DNA from: Bacillus pumilus | GTDB lineage: Bacteria > Bacillota > Bacilli > Bacillales > Bacillaceae | Direction: 5' to 3' | Assembly: GCF_024498355.1 (NCBI RefSeq) | Contig: NZ_CP101833.1 | Coordinates: forward strand, 3,081,001 to 3,145,000 | DNA: 64,000 nucleotides | In this document: positions 24,578 through 34,262 of the stretch, piece by piece | How positions within the stretch are numbered: position 1 is the first letter of the stretch | Layout: every line of letters starts with the position of its first letter | Program-made: the position numbers and the translations under genes | Notes under the pieces: model-generated | Told to the model about the DNA's origin: nothing | The model's database searches: none | Seen by the model: only the letters and a program-made list of their open reading frames with translations

Positions 24578-25951
24578 CTATTTTTCAGAAAACTCCTGTG
24601 CAGCTGTATCATTCATTTTTACAATATGCTTCTTCGCTTGTTTCATCCTTCTCGTTAAACCAAAATGAAAAAAGAAAACATCTCCTGTAGAATATTCAGG
24701 ATGCCTCCCCGCCCTTCCAGAAATTTGAACAAGTGCACTTTCTGTGAAAATAGTAGATTCCGCACCTAGTACACCCACCTGAACATTTTGAATGGTTACG
24801 CCTCTTTCGAGAATAGTTGTAGTAACCAGTACATCGTATGCGTAATCTCTGAAGTGTTGGACCTTTTGTTTCCTATCTTGATCATCAGCAGATACACCCT
24901 CTACATTTACATGATGCTCTCGAAGAATCTTCGTTACCTTCTTCATCGCGGAAATAGAAGGAACAAAAAGTAAAACCCTTCTCTTTCTTTTAATATGTTT
25001 CTCAAGCCAGTTCATTACAGCAGATGGCAGCTGATTCTTGTTTAATTTCTTTTTCCAATGTCCAATCCATTGAAATGACGGGACGGGTAAAGGTCGCCCG
25101 TGGAAACGCAGAGGAATTTTTATCGCTTCTAATTGTCCATGAACAACATCCTTTTTCATTTTTTTAGATGGTGTGGCACTTAAGTAAATCCTAACCCCTG
25201 TGTTTCTCATAGCCTTTAAAACAGCAAATTGAAGACGTTCATCGATTGAAAAAGGAAAGGCATCGACCTCATCTACAATGAGAACATCAAAAGCATTTTT
25301 GTATCTCATGAGCTGATGGGTTGTGGCGATCATAAGCGGTGCTATTTGGAACCTTTGAGGACTCCCGCCATAAAGCACAGCTATATTCAGCCCTTGAAAT
25401 GCCTTTCTAATTCGCGGCTCGAGTTCAAGCACTACATCTGTTCTAGGCGTCGCGATACAGACACTCATTCCTTTATTTAACGCATATTCAATTCCGTGAA
25501 AAAGCACCTCCGTTTTCCCTGCCCCGCAAACAGCCCAAACTAGTAGATCAGATTTGTTTCTTATCGCTTCTATCATTTTTTCTGACGCTCTCTTTTGCCC
25601 TTTAGACAGCTCTCCCTGCCATGTTAATTCAGATTGAAACGTTTCTTTCATTTGCGGACCCGTCCATTCGTACAGAGAGCCACATTCGGTTACTTTTCCC
25701 ATCATGATGCATGATCTACAGTACACACATTCTTTTTGGCATATTTCACAAGGTGAGAGAGCAAAGTACCGCTTGTTTGATACACCACATCGGCAGCATG
25801 TAAAACCGCTCGCTTTCCTCTCAATGGCAGGAGATCTATTTACTAACCCTTTCTCCTCCAGCCAATCCAAATGAGGCTTTGTGCATCGAGTTTCAATGGT
25901 AAGTAGGTGGCGTGATTGCAGTTGTTGCCTTAGTTCCATCGCTTTGTCCAT
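24578..25951 (-). CDS. comFA: DNA-uptake helicase ComFA
   Basis: 457 residues from ATG 25951 (AGGAG 4 nt upstream); B. subtilis 463. The longer frame lacks a site. N-terminal four-cysteine zinc finger region (CCRCG ... CEIC ... CVYC ... CRSC), Walker A AVCGAGKTE, DEAD-like VDEVDAFPF, motif III LSATPS, and C-terminal helicase motifs LERGVTIQNVQV and QISGRAGR. It is the cytoplasmic-face ATPase that helps pull single-stranded DNA through ComEC. First gene of comF. Confidence 0.95.
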   Translation of the reverse strand: MDKAMELRQQLQSRHLLTIETRCTKPHLDWLEEKGLVNRSPAIERKASGFTCCRCGVSNKRYFALSPCEICQKECVYCRSCIMMGKVTECGSLYEWTGPQMKETFQSELTWQGELSKGQKRASEKMIEAIRNKSDLLVWAVCGAGKTEVLFHGIEYALNKGMSVCIATPRTDVVLELEPRIRKAFQGLNIAVLYGGSPQRFQIAPLMIATTHQLMRYKNAFDVLIVDEVDAFPFSIDERLQFAVLKAMRNTGVRIYLSATPSKKMKKDVVHGQLEAIKIPLRFHGRPLPVPSFQWIGHWKKKLNKNQLPSAVMNWLEKHIKRKRRVLLFVPSISAMKKVTKILREHHVNVEGVSADDQDRKQKVQHFRDYAYDVLVTTTILERGVTIQNVQVGVLGAESTIFTESALVQISGRAGRHPEYSTGDVFFFHFGLTRRMKQAKKHIVKMNDTAAQEFSEK

Positions 25952-26033
25952 GTTTCTCCTAACACCTTTCAACTGATGTTTGCCTATTATGTACAAAGAC
26001 AAGACCTTTCGTCCAACTGTAATAATTGAAAAA

Positions 26034-26066
26034 CAAACCCCCTTTTCCATGAGAAAAGGGGGTTTT
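26034..26066 (-). terminator. Terminator of degV
   Basis: AACCCCCTTTT / GAAAAGGGGGTT around a 6-nt loop, with a T-run on both strands. Downstream of degV and just ahead of the comFA promoter area. Confidence 0.85.
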
Positions 26067-26072
26067 TGAGAT

Positions 26073-26915
26073 CTATCTAATCATCCAGCCAAGACCTAAT
26101 GACCCTTCGCCTAGATGAGTACCAATCACGGCACCAAAGTAGCTTTTATAAAATTCGACATGAGGGTACTTTTCTGATAAATGTGCAATCAATTCTTCTG
26201 CTTCTTCTTCTCTATTTCCATGAATGATTGCAGCTCTCATCGGTACACCACGTGATGCATCTTCATCGAATAATTCAAAAATGCGTGAAATGGCTTTTTT
26301 ACGTGTACGAATCTTTTCAAAAGGGACAATTAGCTTGTTGTCAAAATGAAGGATAGGCTTTACCTTTAAGAGGCTCCCAATAAAAGCCTGAGCACCGTTT
26401 AATCTGCCGCCCCTTTGCAAATGAGTTAAGTCGTCCACCATAAAATAGGCTTGTTCGCTTTCTTTCAGATAATTTAGATGTGCTAAAATCTCTTCTGGAG
26501 AAGCACCCTCTTGGATTTTTTCAGCAGCTTCTAATGCATAAAACCCCTGCACCATACAGCTAGTTTCTGAATCAAACGGGTAAATGTCAATTCCGTCAAC
26601 TAGATCGTTCGCTGAGGCTGCACTATTATATGTTCCACTAATTCCGCTTGAAAGGTGAATACTAATCACAGCGTCGTATGTTTCACTTAGCTTTTCATAT
26701 AATTCTACTAGTTCACCAAAAGCAGGCTGAGAGGTCGTTGGAAGATCTTTATGTTTTTTGACTTCTTCATAATACGTCTCCCAATCCATCTCTATTTCTT
26801 CACGGTACGATTCGCTGCCAAAGATGACGTTAAGGGGGATCATATGAATTTGATGTTTATCACGTAGCTCTTGTGGTATATAAGCAGTACTGTCTGTTAC
26901 AACGGCTATTTTCAT
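26073..26915 (-). CDS. degV: DegV-family fatty-acid-binding protein
   Basis: 280 residues (B. subtilis 281). Start MKIAVVTDSTAYIPQELRDK, SQPAFGELVELYEKL and ISIHLSSGISGTYNSA are the conserved fatty-acid-binding segments. The family (FakB) presents fatty acids to the kinase FakA in Gram-positive bacteria; assignment of this copy as FakB is by family knowledge. Position after degU matches B. subtilis, but the gap of 214 nt with hairpins suggests its own transcript. Confidence 0.92.
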   Translation of the reverse strand: MKIAVVTDSTAYIPQELRDKHQIHMIPLNVIFGSESYREEIEMDWETYYEEVKKHKDLPTTSQPAFGELVELYEKLSETYDAVISIHLSSGISGTYNSAASANDLVDGIDIYPFDSETSCMVQGFYALEAAEKIQEGASPEEILAHLNYLKESEQAYFMVDDLTHLQRGGRLNGAQAFIGSLLKVKPILHFDNKLIVPFEKIRTRKKAISRIFELFDEDASRGVPMRAAIIHGNREEEAEELIAHLSEKYPHVEFYKSYFGAVIGTHLGEGSLGLGWMIR

Positions 26916-26996
26916 TCTTAAATACCTTCCTTATTCGTTACTCTTTTTTATTTTAAAAGAATGATCATTGTTTTTCATTAGATTTATAATAGTAAT

Positions 26997-27032
26997 CAAA
27001 AAAGCCTGCCTAATCAATAGGCAAGCCTGGAA
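26997..27032 (-). terminator. Probable terminator of degU
   Basis: Minus strand: TGCCTA, 5-nt loop, TAGGCA, then GGCTTTTTT. A second stem TTCTCTCA / TGAGAGAA lies at 27065-27095, between it and the degU stop. Confidence 0.55.
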
Positions 27033-27129
27033 TATCCGAAAAAGACTCCTTATCCTGCCTATCATTTCTCTCAAACTTAAAATGTGAGAGAACCAAAAAC
27101 AGGTGAAAAAGGAGTACTTGTCCGGAACA

Positions 27130-27819
27130 TTATCTCATTTCTACCCAGCCGTTTTTAATTGCTACAACAACAGCTTGTGTACGGTCGTTTACATTCATTT
27201 TTTGCAAAATGTTACTTACATGGTTTTTGACTGTTTTCTCACTAATAAAGAGCGATTCACCAATTCCTCTGTTGCTCTTTCCGTCAGCTAACATTTGAAG
27301 AACTTCACATTCACGTCTTGTTAAGATATGAAGTGGTCTGCGAATTTCAGGATATACTTCATGCTGTGGATGTGCTGAAACGCCGCTAGTTGCTAGGCGT
27401 CGGAACTCATTTACTAAGTTATGAGTGACTTTCGGATGTAAATAAGATCCTCCGTCAGCTACTACTTTCACTGCTTCAATGAGAGTGTCTGCATCCATTT
27501 CTTTTAACAGGTAACCTCTCGCCCCTGTTTTCAATGCATGTGTCACATAGTTTTCATCGTCATGAATAGATAGAATAATGACTTTTGATTCGGGATAAAG
27601 CTCTACTAGCTGCTTTGTAGCCTCTACACCATTTACATTCGGCATATTAATGTCCATAATGACAACATCCGGATGATAGTGCTCTACGATACGTGCAGCT
27701 TCGTCACCGTCGTCTCCTTCTGCAACTACTTCAAAAGTAGGTTCAAAATCTAAAATCCGTTTGACACCTTCACGGAATAATTGGTGGTCATCAATAATTA
27801 CAATATTTACTTTAGTCAC
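27130..27819 (-). CDS. degU: Two-component response regulator DegU
   Basis: 229 residues, the B. subtilis length. Receiver domain (about 1-120) with phospho-acceptor Asp56 in VVIMDINMP, Thr/Ser and Lys positions conserved ([20 protein letters not shown]), a linker, and a LuxR-type helix-turn-helix (about 163-229; LTRREC...[16 protein letters not shown]). It governs secreted enzymes, competence and motility; unphosphorylated DegU aids comK. degS lies 64 nt upstream on the same strand. Confidence 0.97.
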   Translation of the reverse strand: MTKVNIVIIDDHQLFREGVKRILDFEPTFEVVAEGDDGDEAARIVEHYHPDVVIMDINMPNVNGVEATKQLVELYPESKVIILSIHDDENYVTHALKTGARGYLLKEMDADTLIEAVKVVADGGSYLHPKVTHNLVNEFRRLATSGVSAHPQHEVYPEIRRPLHILTRRECEVLQMLADGKSNRGIGESLFISEKTVKNHVSNILQKMNVNDRTQAVVVAIKNGWVEMR

Positions 27820-27883
27820 AAGCTACGCCTCCCCATGTTTATTGTTCTACACCTGAACTTTATGGTCAATATGTCTTTTGACT

Positions 27884-29059
27884 CTATTTTACAATTTTAT
27901 TTTGCAATGTTAACGGCACCCGAATCATAACGAATGTCCCTAGACCTATTTTTGAGTCTATGGTCATTTTACCTTCTAGTAAGTCTACGCGTTCTTTCAT
28001 GCCAAGTAAACCGAAGGATTTGTTTTTGTTTGTTTTAACATCTTTCATATCAAAGCCTTTTCCATCGTCTTTGATCATTAATGTCACAAAGTCTTTCGTT
28101 ACTTCTACCTTTACAGAGATTTCTTCAGCTTCAGAATGTTTTAAGGAATTTGTGACAGCTTCTTGGGCTAGTCTAAATAGTGCCACTTCAAATTGAGAAG
28201 CAATTCTTTCGCTTTCTGTATCGCCTAGGCATTGGAACGTAATCTTGGTTTTCCCATCGTATTCTTCGATTGTGTTTAAATATTTTCTTAGCGTCGGAAT
28301 GAGACCCAAATCATCTAAAGCCATCGGTCTTAAATCATAAATGATTCTTCTCACTTCGTACAGAGCATTTCGCACATTCTGTCTGAGACTTCTAATTTCT
28401 TTAAAGCCTTCTTCTGTACCACGGTCTCTAAAGATCCGTTCAATTAATTCAGAACGCATCATCACGTTTGCCAGCATCTGAGCAGGACCATCATGAATTT
28501 CCCGAGATACCCTTTTGCGTTCTTCTTCTTGAGCTTCAATAATTCTTAGTCCAAAATCTTGTTTTGCCTGAGCATCTTCGAGTAAAACGCCTACCTGGCG
28601 TAAATCCTGGTTGAGATAGTTCAGAACAACCGTAATTTGACTCACAAGCGTTTCAGAGCGTTCAATGACGTCCTGTAAGCTTAATAATCGTCTTTCTAAA
28701 TCGTCTCTTCTCTCTCTCAACTGCTTCTCACGCTGCTGGATCATGGTGAGTTCTACTTGCAGATTATGTGCTTTTTCGTAGGCCTCTCGTATTTCTTCTT
28801 CGCTGAATTTGTTAAAGTTTCTGCTGACTTCAGATAAGCGATTTCTAGCATGTCTCGTATGTACTTCTAGTTTATCCCCAAAATCAATTACCTCGTTTAC
28901 TTGCTGCTTGATTTGCTTAAGCTCTTCAACTAGGCTCTCATATTGTTGACGGGACTGTTCGCCTATCCTAAATACTTCGTCCTTGCTGCCATCAACTGTA
29001 CTTAGCATTTTCATGATGATTGAATCCAATAATTTCGGATCCATTTTGGGTGTTGTCAT
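27884..29059 (-). CDS. degS: Sensor histidine kinase DegS
   Basis: 391 residues from ATG 29059 (GGGAGGGAAAAGCC upstream). No membrane segment: an N-terminal sensor coiled coil (DUF/DegS domain, about 20-170) then HisKA_3 with His189 in SREIHDGPAQ, the same residue number as B. subtilis, and an HATPase with N box (EAVTNSLKHSEA) and G box (DDGKGFDM). Cytoplasmic kinase of DegU that answers to salt and flagellar rotation cues. First gene of degS-degU. Confidence 0.96.
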   Translation of the reverse strand: MTTPKMDPKLLDSIIMKMLSTVDGSKDEVFRIGEQSRQQYESLVEELKQIKQQVNEVIDFGDKLEVHTRHARNRLSEVSRNFNKFSEEEIREAYEKAHNLQVELTMIQQREKQLRERRDDLERRLLSLQDVIERSETLVSQITVVLNYLNQDLRQVGVLLEDAQAKQDFGLRIIEAQEEERKRVSREIHDGPAQMLANVMMRSELIERIFRDRGTEEGFKEIRSLRQNVRNALYEVRRIIYDLRPMALDDLGLIPTLRKYLNTIEEYDGKTKITFQCLGDTESERIASQFEVALFRLAQEAVTNSLKHSEAEEISVKVEVTKDFVTLMIKDDGKGFDMKDVKTNKNKSFGLLGMKERVDLLEGKMTIDSKIGLGTFVMIRVPLTLQNKIVK

Positions 29060-29280
29060 GGCTTTTCCCTCCCGTAACAGTGATGTCATCTTTTTTTATT
29101 ATAAATGTCATTGATCTGCATTTTATGTCGAATTATAATGAAAGAATGCGTATAAATCTTGAAGTTTTTATGACGACCCTTTTTCCGCTCCTATCATCAT
29201 AACAAAATACGCTGTAAAATTCTAAAACCAATGCAAATTTTCTCTAGTCTTACAATTTGCTTGTCAGGAGGGTATGTCTT

Positions 29281-29949
29281 TTGCTGAATCGCTTTCTTAC
29301 AGTAAAAAGTCGTGGCGAGCATGAGATCGTCATTGAAAAATCACGTTTTATTTGTCATATACAGCGTGCTGTCTCAGAAGAAGAAGCACAAGCATTTATA
29401 CAATCCATTAAAAAACAACATTGGAATGCCACACATAATTGTTCAGCATATCTCATTGGTGAACATGACATGATTCAAAAAGCAAATGATGATGGTGAAC
29501 CAAGCGGTACGGCAGGAGTGCCAATGCTTGAAGTGCTAAAAAAACGGAAGCTTAAAGATACAGTCGTTGTGGTCACTCGTTATTTCGGCGGTATCAAATT
29601 AGGTGCCGGTGGATTAATTCGTGCCTACGGAAAATCTGTATCAGAAGCTATCAACCATGTTGGTATAGTAGAGCGCTGTTTAATGCGTACGATGCACACA
29701 ACAATAGATTATACATGGCTTGGAAAGGTAGAGAATGAGCTTAGAGCCTCATCTTTTCAGCTAAAAGAAATCCATTATGCCGAAAATGTTATTTTTGAGA
29801 CGTATGTAGAAGAAACACAAACAGAGCAGTTCATTGAATGGATGACAGAGCTTACAAATGGAAAGAGTGTTACAAAAGAAGGCGAACTTATTTATTTAGA
29901 AAAGGACATTGGTCCGATAAAGGAGACAGATGAATGGCACAACGAGTAA
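29281..29949 (+). CDS. yvyE: YigZ/IMPACT-family protein YvyE
   Basis: 222 residues from TTG 29281, which has AGGAGG 9 nt upstream; the earlier ATG at 29257 overlaps that site. Conserved IMPACT core: QHWNATHNCSAYLIG, NDDGEPSGTAGVPMLE and TRYFGGIKLGAGGLIRAYG. C-terminal DUF1949 domain (about 140-210). Function unclear; some family members act in stress translation. Divergent from degS as in B. subtilis, and coupled to the LCP gene by a 16-nt overlap. Confidence 0.93.
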   Translation: MLNRFLTVKSRGEHEIVIEKSRFICHIQRAVSEEEAQAFIQSIKKQHWNATHNCSAYLIGEHDMIQKANDDGEPSGTAGVPMLEVLKKRKLKDTVVVVTRYFGGIKLGAGGLIRAYGKSVSEAINHVGIVERCLMRTMHTTIDYTWLGKVENELRASSFQLKEIHYAENVIFETYVEETQTEQFIEWMTELTNGKSVTKEGELIYLEKDIGPIKETDEWHNE

Positions 29950-31031
29950 AAGTGCGTGTACGAAAGAAAAAGAGTAAGAAGAAAAAGATTATCAAACGTA
30001 TTCTGGTCTTATTTTTGCTTCTCTTCATCTGCATGGGCGGATTTGCAGTGTATAAAATTGTGAATACACTTCAGGCAGCTGACAAAACATATGATGAACT
30101 AGACCGCGGAGAGAAATCTAAGCTCCGTGATGCTGTCATTGATATTAAGAAGAAACCTTTCTCCGTTCTATTTGTCGGAATTGAGGATTATGCTACGAAT
30201 GGTGATCATGGCCGTTCAGATTCACTCATTGTTGCAACCATTAATCCTCAAGATAAAACGATGAAAATGGTTAGTATTCCTCGGGACACACGGGTACATC
30301 TTGCAAGTGACACGACCGAAAGTAAAGATAAAATTAATGCGGCATTTGCTAAAGGCGGAAAAGACGAAACGATTGAAACTGTCGAACAATTCTTGAATAT
30401 TCCGATCGATAAGTATGCAACAGTGGATTTTGACGGCTTCAAAGATGTCATTGATGAAGTGGGTGGAATTGATATAGATGTTCCATTTGACTTCAATGAA
30501 AAAAGTGACGTCAAAAAATCCAAAAAGATTTACTTCAAAAAGGGCAATATGCATTTAAACGGGGAAGAAGCACTTGCTTATGCGCGGATGAGAAAACAAG
30601 ATCCACGAGGTGATTTCGGGCGTAACGATCGTCAGAAACAGATTTTACGAGCCATGATTGATCAAATGGCGAAGCCAAATAATATTGCAAACGTGGATAA
30701 TATCGCCAAAGAAGTAAGTGATCACATTACGACCAATTTCCGTATCACGGAAGGACTTGCTCTTCAGCAAATCTACAGTGGATTTAAAGGAGACGACACA
30801 GAAACGCTTTCTATTAAAGGAGACGACCTTTATCTAGGACCAAATCGAACATATTACTTCGAGCCAGATCAAACCAATTTAGCTAATGTACAGAATGAAT
30901 TAAGGACGCATTTAAAGCTTCCTTCTGAACCTTCGACTGAAACAGATTCACAGACCACTCCATCATCTGGTGAAACAGGGACAGGAACGACAGATACTGC
31001 GCCCACTTCGCCAAATTCATCCGGACAATAA
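29934..31031 (+). CDS. tagV: LytR-CpsA-Psr family wall-polymer ligase TagV (YvhJ)
   Basis: 365 residues. A very basic N-terminus, one membrane helix (about 24-44), and the LCP catalytic domain with SDSLIVATINPQDKTMKMVS, IPRDTRVHL (phosphate-binding Arg), KINAAFAKGG and RMRKQDPRGDFGRNDRQKQI. The C-terminus is Ser/Thr/Gly-rich and low complexity. It transfers wall teichoic acid or similar polymer from lipid carrier to peptidoglycan outside the membrane. ATG at 29934 has AAGGAG within the end of yvyE. Synteny degS-yvyE-yvhJ-tagO as in B. subtilis supports TagV. Confidence 0.9.
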   Translation: MAQRVKVRVRKKKSKKKKIIKRILVLFLLLFICMGGFAVYKIVNTLQAADKTYDELDRGEKSKLRDAVIDIKKKPFSVLFVGIEDYATNGDHGRSDSLIVATINPQDKTMKMVSIPRDTRVHLASDTTESKDKINAAFAKGGKDETIETVEQFLNIPIDKYATVDFDGFKDVIDEVGGIDIDVPFDFNEKSDVKKSKKIYFKKGNMHLNGEEALAYARMRKQDPRGDFGRNDRQKQILRAMIDQMAKPNNIANVDNIAKEVSDHITTNFRITEGLALQQIYSGFKGDDTETLSIKGDDLYLGPNRTYYFEPDQTNLANVQNELRTHLKLPSEPSTETDSQTTPSSGETGTGTTDTAPTSPNSSGQ

Positions 31032-31068
31032 AGAAACAGCCCGATTCCTAGGAACGGGCTGTTTCTTT
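31029..31068. terminator. Bidirectional terminator between tagV and tagO
   Basis: 14-bp stem AAAGAAACAGCCCG / CGGGCTGTTTCTTT. Serves both convergent genes. Confidence 0.9.
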
Positions 31069-32134
31069 AATTTCTTTTGACCATGCGTTTATAGAATTTC
31101 GTAAATGGTTTGAACTCTTCGTTCACTAAACCAGTGACTTCCGCAATGACTTGCATAAACATGACCAATAAAAAAATAATGATCAGTGATAACCAAATGG
31201 TTGCACTTGTCAGCAATATTGCACTTAAGCTAAACACTAAACCAATCATGTAAATGACGATGACGGCTGTTCGATGAGATAAACCATAGGCCATCAGTCT
31301 ATGATGAATATGCGATTTGTCAGGCGCTGAAATTGGCTGTTTATTTAATATTCGTCTAATGATCGCAAAGGTCGTATCAAAAATAGGGACACCTAAGATG
31401 ATCACCGGAACAACGACACTAAACAAAGTGACACTTTTGTATAATCCTAAAAGTGACAGCACCGAAATCATATAGCCTAAAAACAACGAGCCTGTATCAC
31501 CCATAAAAATCTTTGCTGGATGGAAGTTGTAAAATAGAAAGCCGATTGTACTGCCAATGACGACAAGTGATAAAGAAAGAATGAGAATCTTATCAGCAGA
31601 AAATGCCATCACTGCAATCGTGGATAAACCGATGACCGAAATCCCAGCAGCGAGTCCATCAAGGCCGTCAATTAAATTGATGGCATTTGTGATTCCGACA
31701 ATCCATAACACGGTTAGGGGATATGCCATCCAGCCTAACTCAATACGATCTGTTAAGAAAGGAACAGAGAAAAAGTCCATTTTGAGGCCCGTGCTCACGA
31801 TCAAACAAGCAACGAGAACTTGCACGAGAAATTTAAATTTTGCACTTAAATTATATTTATCATCAAATATACCTAAAATGACGATGAGTACGGCACCAAC
31901 TGAAATCGCTGTAATTTTATTATGTAGAAACAGCCCGCCTGCTAATGCTCCAGCCGCTACCCCAATAAAAATCGCCAAACCGCCCATTCGAGGCATTACT
32001 TTATCATGAACTTTTCGTTTATTCGGCTGGTCCACTGCACCAATCTTAATTGCAAGCTTTTTGACGATTGGTGTCACAATTAAAACTGTAGCCAGAGAGA
32101 CAAAAAACGCTAATAAGGCGCGTTCGTAATCCAT
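31067..32134 (-). CDS. tagO: UDP-GlcNAc:undecaprenyl-phosphate GlcNAc-1-phosphate transferase TagO
   Basis: 355 residues with about eleven helices. Family loops present: DQPNKRKVHDKVMPRMGG (substrate loop), the Asp-rich DDKYNLS, LIDGLDGLAAG, MGDTGSLFLG and HIHHRLMAYG. It performs the first step of wall teichoic and teichuronic acid synthesis on the inner membrane face. AGAAGGAGACTGACCT gives the start. It has its own promoter and lies next to the tua operon, matching B. subtilis. Confidence 0.96.
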   Translation of the reverse strand: MDYERALLAFFVSLATVLIVTPIVKKLAIKIGAVDQPNKRKVHDKVMPRMGGLAIFIGVAAGALAGGLFLHNKITAISVGAVLIVILGIFDDKYNLSAKFKFLVQVLVACLIVSTGLKMDFFSVPFLTDRIELGWMAYPLTVLWIVGITNAINLIDGLDGLAAGISVIGLSTIAVMAFSADKILILSLSLVVIGSTIGFLFYNFHPAKIFMGDTGSLFLGYMISVLSLLGLYKSVTLFSVVVPVIILGVPIFDTTFAIIRRILNKQPISAPDKSHIHHRLMAYGLSHRTAVIVIYMIGLVFSLSAILLTSATIWLSLIIIFLLVMFMQVIAEVTGLVNEEFKPFTKFYKRMVKRN

Positions 32135-32189
32135 AGGTCAGTCTCCTTCTAAATTGAAATCTGTATTTTGTATATTGGCCGCTCTTTCC

Positions 32190-32219
32190 ATTATACAATT
32201 GAATATAGGATGATCACAA
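32190..32219 (-). promoter_or_regulatory. Sigma-A-type promoter of tagO
   Basis: Minus strand: TTGTGA (4/6), 18-nt spacer, perfect TATAAT. Confidence 0.55.
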
Positions 32220-32239
32220 GCTCCCCCTGTGAAGAAGAA

Positions 32240-32276
32240 AAATAAAAACGCACAATCCTGAATGAATTATGCGTTT
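32240..32276 (-). terminator. Terminator of the tua operon
   Basis: Minus strand: AAAACGCATAAT / ATTGTGCGTTTT (one G-U pair), then T-rich. It includes the tuaH stop codon. Confidence 0.8.
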
Positions 32277-33466
32277 TCTTTAATATTCGTTAATTCCACC
32301 ATGTTTGTGAACAGCGCGTGCCAATCTTTTTTCTTCGCCCGGCTTTGTCTTAGATGTCTATAGGTTATGTCATCTTTTTTGCTGATCACTTTCAGGCAGG
32401 CTTCTACGAAGAGCGCAGGATCTTCGCCCTCTAAATATTCATACACATCATTCTCTTTTAGCCTTTCCGTTGATGGAAGATTTAAACCGACAACAGGTAT
32501 TCCTGCAGCTAGAAATTCATATAGCTTGAGCGGGAAAACGGCTTGATTATAAGGAGACTGTTTGTATGGCATCATCCCTACATCAATCAGTTTCATATAA
32601 GCAGGCACTTCTTCTGGTGCAACAGCCCCTGTCCAAATGACATTTGGCAGTTTGAGTGCATGCTGAAAAGATGGATCTCCATTTGTTCCATCAGGACCGA
32701 CAAATAAAAATGTCCAATCTGGCTGCATGTGAGCAGCTTGCGCAATCATGTCAAAATCGAGCTTCGGCTTGATTCCTCCAATAAAGCCAAGGACGGTTCC
32801 TTCTCTTCCTTCCAGCACATCCTCCTTACAGGAAAGATTGCTTTTTGCAAACACATCGTACTCAACACCATTTTCTACTGTGAACACATCTTTCGGTTCA
32901 CCCATGAGACGTTTTTTGATTTGATCATGTAAGTATTGAGAAGAGCATGTAATGCTGTGTGCGTATTTAATGATTCGGTTTTCTGCTTTTACAATGACAC
33001 GCTGCCTCATATAAGAGAATATGTTGTTTTTCCCGCTTATCGGCTCTCCCCACAGATCACTGCAATCATACACAATATGTTTCCATTCAAATAAAGAAGA
33101 TAAGAGCGGAAAGCCAGGAAACGTATACCATAAGCAAACGGCTATCCCCTTCTTTTCCTCCTGCCGCAAATGCTCAAGAAGAGGGGACAATTTATGAATA
33201 TAGAACATATCTTGATATCTTCCAAAGCGAAAAAATTTGCTCTTGAGCACATCAGGAATGGTCAATTGCTTCATTCGATCCGTTATGGGCTGAAAGGGAG
33301 CTGTATGACGGGTTGCAGACGGGCATACCCAGATGACTTCTTTCGTTTCTGGATCAGATGCTAGAAATTCCGCCAAACGATGCCGTCTGTACCTCAGGCC
33401 ATCCTGTCCCCATTCTCCCGTCGCTACGATGACATGTATGATCGAGTCTGCTTTCACCTTTATCAC
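32267..33466 (-). CDS. tuaH: Teichuronic acid glycosyltransferase TuaH
   Basis: 399 residues (B. subtilis 397). GT4-like: N-terminal WGQDGLRYRRHRLAEFL and a C-terminal nucleotide-sugar site with MPYKQSPYNQAVFPLKLYEF and LAAGIPVVGLNLP. GTG start with GAAGGG 7 nt upstream. Last gene of the tua operon; adds one of the sugars to the repeat unit on the cytoplasmic side. Which sugar cannot be told. Confidence 0.87.
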   Translation of the reverse strand: MIKVKADSIIHVIVATGEWGQDGLRYRRHRLAEFLASDPETKEVIWVCPSATRHTAPFQPITDRMKQLTIPDVLKSKFFRFGRYQDMFYIHKLSPLLEHLRQEEKKGIAVCLWYTFPGFPLLSSLFEWKHIVYDCSDLWGEPISGKNNIFSYMRQRVIVKAENRIIKYAHSITCSSQYLHDQIKKRLMGEPKDVFTVENGVEYDVFAKSNLSCKEDVLEGREGTVLGFIGGIKPKLDFDMIAQAAHMQPDWTFLFVGPDGTNGDPSFQHALKLPNVIWTGAVAPEEVPAYMKLIDVGMMPYKQSPYNQAVFPLKLYEFLAAGIPVVGLNLPSTERLKENDVYEYLEGEDPALFVEACLKVISKKDDITYRHLRQSRAKKKDWHALFTNMVELTNIKENA

Positions 33467-33482
33467 CTTTTTTCCCTTCTAT

Positions 33483-34238
33483 TTATAAGCGCTTCTTCAC
33501 AGCATTTGTCGCATAATGCATAAAACACCATGACGCTTTGACAAAATGAAGCTGCTCAATTTCTCTGTAGACAAACCACGTTTTTTTCGCCGCTTTCCAC
33601 TTGTTACTCGAGATAGAGTTTCCAACGATGCGATATTCACTGAGCGGCTCACTCATGCCATAGGCTGTAAATCCTCTTTTTAAAATAGACAGCCATGTGG
33701 CTAAATCCTGTCTTGTACGGATGTTCGGCATTTCTACATGTCCCACTTGCTGAAGATCGATCATGACCGTCAAACAGCCGATAATGGTATTTTTCAAGGC
33801 TTCATTGTAGTTCAACCTAGCTGGTGCAGTGACTGTTTTTTGTAACGGTTCTCCATTTTCGGCAATGATGTCATACGCCGTGAATGTAAAGGCATAATCA
33901 TTCGCCAGCATAAAGTCTACCTGCTTTTCGAGCTTTGTCTCTTTCCACTTATCATCGCTGTCTAAAAAAGCGATAAAACGCCCCTTTGCCTGTTTGATGG
34001 CCGTGTTTCTCGCAATGGCGGCTCCCCCGTTTTCCTCTAAATAAATGACGTTGATTCGGTCGTCCGCCTGACTTAATTCCCCTAATAGCATCCTTGTTCC
34101 ATCTGTTGAACAATCATCTGCAATGATCAGCTCCCAATTGGAATAGGTTTGGGCAAGGACGGAATGAACTGTATCCGTTAAATAACGTTCCGCATTATAC
34201 GCCGGTGTAATAATAGATACTAACGGTTGATTGTTCAC
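33483..34238 (-). CDS. tuaG: Teichuronic acid GT2 glycosyltransferase TuaG
   Basis: 251 residues, GTG start. GT2 fold: VSIITPAYNAERYLTDTVHS, nucleotide-binding IADDCSTDGTRM, metal-binding FLDSDDKW. Likely adds N-acetylgalactosamine or glucuronate to the growing repeat. Between tuaF and tuaH with short gaps. Confidence 0.88.
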   Translation of the reverse strand: MNNQPLVSIITPAYNAERYLTDTVHSVLAQTYSNWELIIADDCSTDGTRMLLGELSQADDRINVIYLEENGGAAIARNTAIKQAKGRFIAFLDSDDKWKETKLEKQVDFMLANDYAFTFTAYDIIAENGEPLQKTVTAPARLNYNEALKNTIIGCLTVMIDLQQVGHVEMPNIRTRQDLATWLSILKRGFTAYGMSEPLSEYRIVGNSISSNKWKAAKKTWFVYREIEQLHFVKASWCFMHYATNAVKKRL

Positions 34239-34262
34239 CTAAGACTCATCTCCAGTTCATCA

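Noticed and set aside
25952..26030. ComK boxes upstream of comFA
   Set aside because: I looked for paired AAAA-N5-TTTT motifs and found only a poor match inside the degV terminator; not convincing enough to report.
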